From the NCBI GenBank assembly GCA_965203505.1, contig OZ241880.1, positions 1,736,001-1,800,000 of the forward strand: a stretch of 64,000 bases of DNA. The letters are read 5' to 3'. A model generated the notes under the pieces. The model was not told where the DNA came from. It saw nothing but the letters and a program-made list of their open reading frames with translations, and did not search any database. Position numbers and translations under genes: made by a program. Origin of the DNA: Bin127 sp965203505. Its GTDB lineage: Bacteria; Chloroflexota; Dehalococcoidia; Lucifugimonadales; Lucifugimonadaceae. Within the stretch, counting starts at the first letter, position 1; each line of letters starts with the position of its first letter. This document shows positions 61,624 through 64,000 of this stretch, piece after piece.

Positions 61624-62104
61624 CCCGCGCCATATCCCGCTCCTGATCCCTACGCCGAATCGACTCCCGACGATCCCCATGCGTCTTACCCCTAGCCAAA
61701 GAAATCGCCACCTTTGCGACACCCCGAACGATATACACCCGTTGAACAACGATCGTGAGACCCTGCTGTTCAACCCGCCCCTGCAAAAACTCGATCTCCT
61801 TCCGATGCAACAGCAACTTCCGTTCCCGCAACGGCTCGTGCTGCGTCCAAACTCCAGCCGCTTCATACGGAGCAATATACGCATTCACCAGCCAAGCCTC
61901 ACCATCCGTAATTCGAACGTAAGCATTCGAAATATCAACCTTCGCATCCCGAATCGACTTGATCTCCGAACCCTTCAGCACAATCCCTGCCTCGAAATCA
62001 TCCAACAAGTGGTAATCGAATCGGACACGCCGATTCGTAGCCATCGTCCCCGAAGGCGCACCACCACCACCATCAACCTTCTTCTTGCGCTTCCTACGAG
62101 CCAT
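61610..62104 (-). CDS. smpB: SsrA-binding protein SmpB
   Basis: 164 residues. Typical SmpB core: YHLLDDFEAGIVLKGSEIKSIRDAKVDISNAYVRI, WLVNAYIAPYEAA, ERKLLLHRKEI and the basic C-terminal tail LARGKTHGDRRESIRRRDQERDMARAMRR. It brings tmRNA to stalled ribosomes. The N terminus has a KRKKK stretch that is longer than usual, after ATG. No tmRNA gene was recognised in the flanks. It lies downstream of the S41 protease on the same strand. Confidence 0.95.
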   Translation of the reverse strand: MARRKRKKKVDGGGGAPSGTMATNRRVRFDYHLLDDFEAGIVLKGSEIKSIRDAKVDISNAYVRITDGEAWLVNAYIAPYEAAGVWTQHEPLRERKLLLHRKEIEFLQGRVEQQGLTIVVQRVYIVRGVAKVAISLARGKTHGDRRESIRRRDQERDMARAMRR

Positions 62105-62123
62105 AACTTGGCAAACCCCACAC

Positions 62124-62149
62124 GTAGGGGCGACCCTTGTGGTCGCCCT
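62124..62149. repeat. CGTAGGGGCGACC-CTTGT-GGTCGCCC element
   Basis: An 8 bp stem (GGGCGACC 62128-62135 with GGTCGCCC 62141-62148) in the gap between the S41 protease and smpB. Same family as the elements near 58942 and 58975. Confidence 0.6.
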
Positions 62150-62170
62150 CCTAACCGCTCAACGCGCTAC

Positions 62171-63619
62171 CTAAGGTCCAACCGCAGTCGTAACCTGCGT
62201 CTGATAAGTCAACTGCTTCACAGCAGCATCCATCTGAGGCTCAACCCACTCGACATCCCGTTGACCCGGCACCGGCTCAGTCTCGACAACCACATCCGGC
62301 GTCAATCCAACGCCTTCGATCACATTCCCATCCGGCGTGTACCATCGCCGAATCGTGATGTTCAAACCCGCACCATTCGACAGCGTGCGCGTGATATTCA
62401 CACTACCTTTCCCAAACGTCTTCACACCGATCAAAACCGCACGGTCATGGTCCTGCATCGCACCCGCAAACAACTCAGCGCCGCTACCAGACCACTCGTT
62501 CACCAAAACGACGACTGGCACATTGAAGAAATTCCCGGTCTCACTAGCGTAAAAGTCCCGCCGCGCTCCGTTTCGATCCTGCTCGTACGCCAGCAATCCC
62601 CGCGGGATAAACTCGCTCGCCGAATCCAACGTCGCATGCAACAACCCACCCGGATTGTTCCTCAAATCGATCACGACACCCTCAGCACCTTCGGCCAACA
62701 TCGCATTCATATGCTCGCGGATCTCACCCGGCGTCTCATCCGTAAACTGCCGAATATCCATCTCCGCAAACGGCGTATCTGGAATCATCCGCGTTTTCAC
62801 CGACTCCAGCTTCACCCGCCCACGAATGATCTCGATATCCACTGGATCAACGTCACCCACGTGCAAGATTGTCAGAATCACCGGCACACCTTCCTCGCCC
62901 CGGATAACCAACACCGCCTCGCTAACCGACCAACTCGTCGCATCAACACCATCGACCGCCAAGATCCGGTCACCAGGCTTGATGCCTGCCTTCATCGCCG
63001 GCGACCCTTCCATCGGCGCCTGAATAATCACACCCCTGCCATCCGGCGCCTGAGCAACGGTAGCACCAATCCCAAAGAACGCACCCGCGAGATCATCTCG
63101 GCTCATCCGCATCTGATCCGGCGTGATGTACGTCATGTGCGGATCGCCCAGCGCCTCGATGAAGCCCAAAATCGCCCCTTCGGACATCTCGCCATGATCA
63201 ATAAGGCTGTAGTCCACATACTCGTCGTTTATGAACTGGAATGCCTCCCAAATCACAGCGACATCCTCGGGAACAGCATCTGGCAGCTGACGCGTCTTGG
63301 CACGTTCAACAATGTTCTCTACCGGGGCCTGATCAAACGCATTCGCAGAGCCAGAGGCATCCTCAACCTCGGCTTGCTTCTCGACCTCGACCTTGACGGG
63401 CGGTTCTTCGTCAACGACCGGCTCCTCGACCTCGGCCTCAGCAGGAGATTCATCGGATCCGGCCGGTTCCTTCACCGAAGTAGCAATAACGACGTCCTCG
63501 TCGACTACTTCGGTTACCGGCTCATCTCCCGAGCTGCAAGCCAGCGACAACATCATCACCAACGACAACGCTGGCAACAGAACAAAGTAGAAGCGGTCAA
63601 GAATGTTTTTTTTGATCAT
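62171..63619 (-). CDS. S41 C-terminal processing peptidase, lipoprotein form
   Basis: 482 residues from the ATG at 63619 (GGAG upstream); longer frames add a leader before the signal. Lipobox LSLAC (C28), acidic Glu/Val-rich linker, then the CtpA layout: N-terminal helices (VIWEAFQFINDEYVDYSLIDHGEMSEGAILGFIEALGDPHMTYI), PDZ domain (GIGATVAQAPDGRGVIIQAPMEGSPAMKAGIKPGDRILAVDG) and protease core with catalytic Ser in NEWSGSGAELFAGA and Lys in VKTFGKGSVN. It acts outside the membrane in trimming or degrading exported proteins. Confidence 0.93.
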   Translation of the reverse strand: MIKKNILDRFYFVLLPALSLVMMLSLACSSGDEPVTEVVDEDVVIATSVKEPAGSDESPAEAEVEEPVVDEEPPVKVEVEKQAEVEDASGSANAFDQAPVENIVERAKTRQLPDAVPEDVAVIWEAFQFINDEYVDYSLIDHGEMSEGAILGFIEALGDPHMTYITPDQMRMSRDDLAGAFFGIGATVAQAPDGRGVIIQAPMEGSPAMKAGIKPGDRILAVDGVDATSWSVSEAVLVIRGEEGVPVILTILHVGDVDPVDIEIIRGRVKLESVKTRMIPDTPFAEMDIRQFTDETPGEIREHMNAMLAEGAEGVVIDLRNNPGGLLHATLDSASEFIPRGLLAYEQDRNGARRDFYASETGNFFNVPVVVLVNEWSGSGAELFAGAMQDHDRAVLIGVKTFGKGSVNITRTLSNGAGLNITIRRWYTPDGNVIEGVGLTPDVVVETEPVPGQRDVEWVEPQMDAAVKQLTYQTQVTTAVGP

Positions 63620-63831
63620 CAGAACTCCAGCGACGACGACATCGCCTTCAAACACGGATCGATATGAAAGTATACGAAGGCGATACCCGAAGCGATTGGT
63701 TGGACGATTACTTAACGGCCTTCGCAAACTCAACGACCACTTCCGGCTTTACATAACGCGTCTAGTGCGAAGTGACGTCTCGCCCGTTGTTAGGTCTGCA
63801 CTGATGGCCGTACTGCGACGAACCTCAGCCG

Positions 63832-64000
63832 TCAGACCGTCGTACCCGCGACGACCTTTCGTTCGGCATCATCGTCGTTCACGTTCCCGAGTGCCACATC
63901 AATGGCCTCCCGCAACGCGTCGATGCCCCACCGCCTGATCGCAGATGTCATCACCGCGCCGTCTTCGGATGAGTCATCCACATCCTGGGGCTTATCCGCC
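63832..64000 (-). CDS. Translation-factor-class GTPase, C-terminal end only
   Basis: The frame enters from the right edge and ends at 63832. The visible 55 residues begin ADKPQDVDDSSEDGAVMTSAIRRWGIDALREAIDVAL. The S-A-(x)6-GI-x2-L-x3-I pattern matches the G5 loop and last helix of TrmE/Era/HflX-type GTPases, and ADKP may be the end of the NKxD motif. The rest of the gene lies outside the window, so the exact member (HflX most likely) cannot be told. Confidence 0.6.
   Translation of the reverse strand, partial: ADKPQDVDDSSEDGAVMTSAIRRWGIDALREAIDVALGNVNDDDAERKVVAGTTV

Noticed and set aside
61400..62170. Possible tmRNA gene beside smpB
   Set aside because: No tRNA-like acceptor/T-arm ends or tag-coding segment could be recognised near smpB; an Infernal search would decide.
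61532..63667. Plus-strand open frame of about 700 codons across smpB and the S41 protease
   Set aside because: It is the antisense of two well-supported genes, is rich in Arg, His, Pro and Thr, and has no recognisable domain or ribosome site.

Overview
The window looks like a stretch of chromosome from an uncultured bacterium of moderately high GC with many TTG and GTG starts. The gene content suggests Chloroflexota, possibly the SAR202 clade. It combines a group 1 sigma-70 with a long non-conserved region, expanded families of zinc alcohol dehydrogenases, aldo/keto reductases, SDRs and HpcH/HpaI aldolases, amino-acid ABC uptake genes, and lipoproteins with Thr/Pro-rich linkers. This placement is an inference from gene content only; no rRNA or tRNA gene was found.

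Layout. Positions 1-2667 hold the 3' part of a fibronectin type III repeat protein. 2.7-3.7 kb is a VapBC toxin-antitoxin locus with a second vapB. 3.8-8.4 kb has a repeat-bearing lipoprotein, malate synthase and RpoD, all on the minus strand. 8.8-18 kb carries central metabolism: a zinc dehydrogenase, a PLP aminotransferase, fructose-1,6-bisphosphatase divergent from class I aldolase, an M20 amidohydrolase, two tandem SDRs and an alanine-glyoxylate-type aminotransferase. 18-25.3 kb is a minus-strand gene train: two aldo/keto reductases around a small membrane protein and a putative GIY-YIG-like protein, two VOC proteins, glcE and glcF, then a protein/aspartic-protease pair. 25.5-32.7 kb carries a peptide-type binding protein, a Gfo/Idh/MocA oxidoreductase, glcD, two HpcH/HpaI aldolases and two YbjQ proteins. 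32.7-36.7 kb has a Schlafen/AlbA-type protein, a 76-77 bp tandem repeat and three overlapping histidine phosphatases. 36.7-45.5 kb has a nuclease lipoprotein, three tandem zinc dehydrogenases, a malate/L-lactate-type dehydrogenase and two paralogous aldolases around a RelE-type toxin-antitoxin pair. 45.6-53.7 kb has duplicated mazE plus mazF and a polar amino-acid ABC transporter (two binding proteins, two permeases, one ATPase). 53.7-60.1 kb is a mobile/defence-like zone: a PIN toxin module, a MvaI/BcnI-type restriction-modification pair, a truncated nuclease/methylase-like protein, a terminase ATPase fragment and a 1.2 kb repeat-rich gap. 60.1-64 kb returns to core genes: a radical-SAM DNA repair protein, smpB, an S41 protease and the 3' end of a GTPase.

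How the genes fit together. Glycolate oxidase subunits (glcD apart from glcE/glcF), malate synthase and a glyoxylate-type aminotransferase are consistent with glycolate/glyoxylate use feeding malate and glycine. Fructose bisphosphatase and class I aldolase supply the gluconeogenic branch. The aldolases, dehydrogenases, amidohydrolase and ABC binding proteins suggest scavenging of small organic acids, amino acids and peptides.

The most distinctive observations are: an AapM-type permease with an inserted PPC-like extracytoplasmic domain; a pair of SDRs that have lost the whole catalytic tetrad; a conserved array of three GATATA boxes at 12 bp spacing in front of both mazE copies; a 76-77 bp minisatellite; and repeated tandem duplication of genes across the window.
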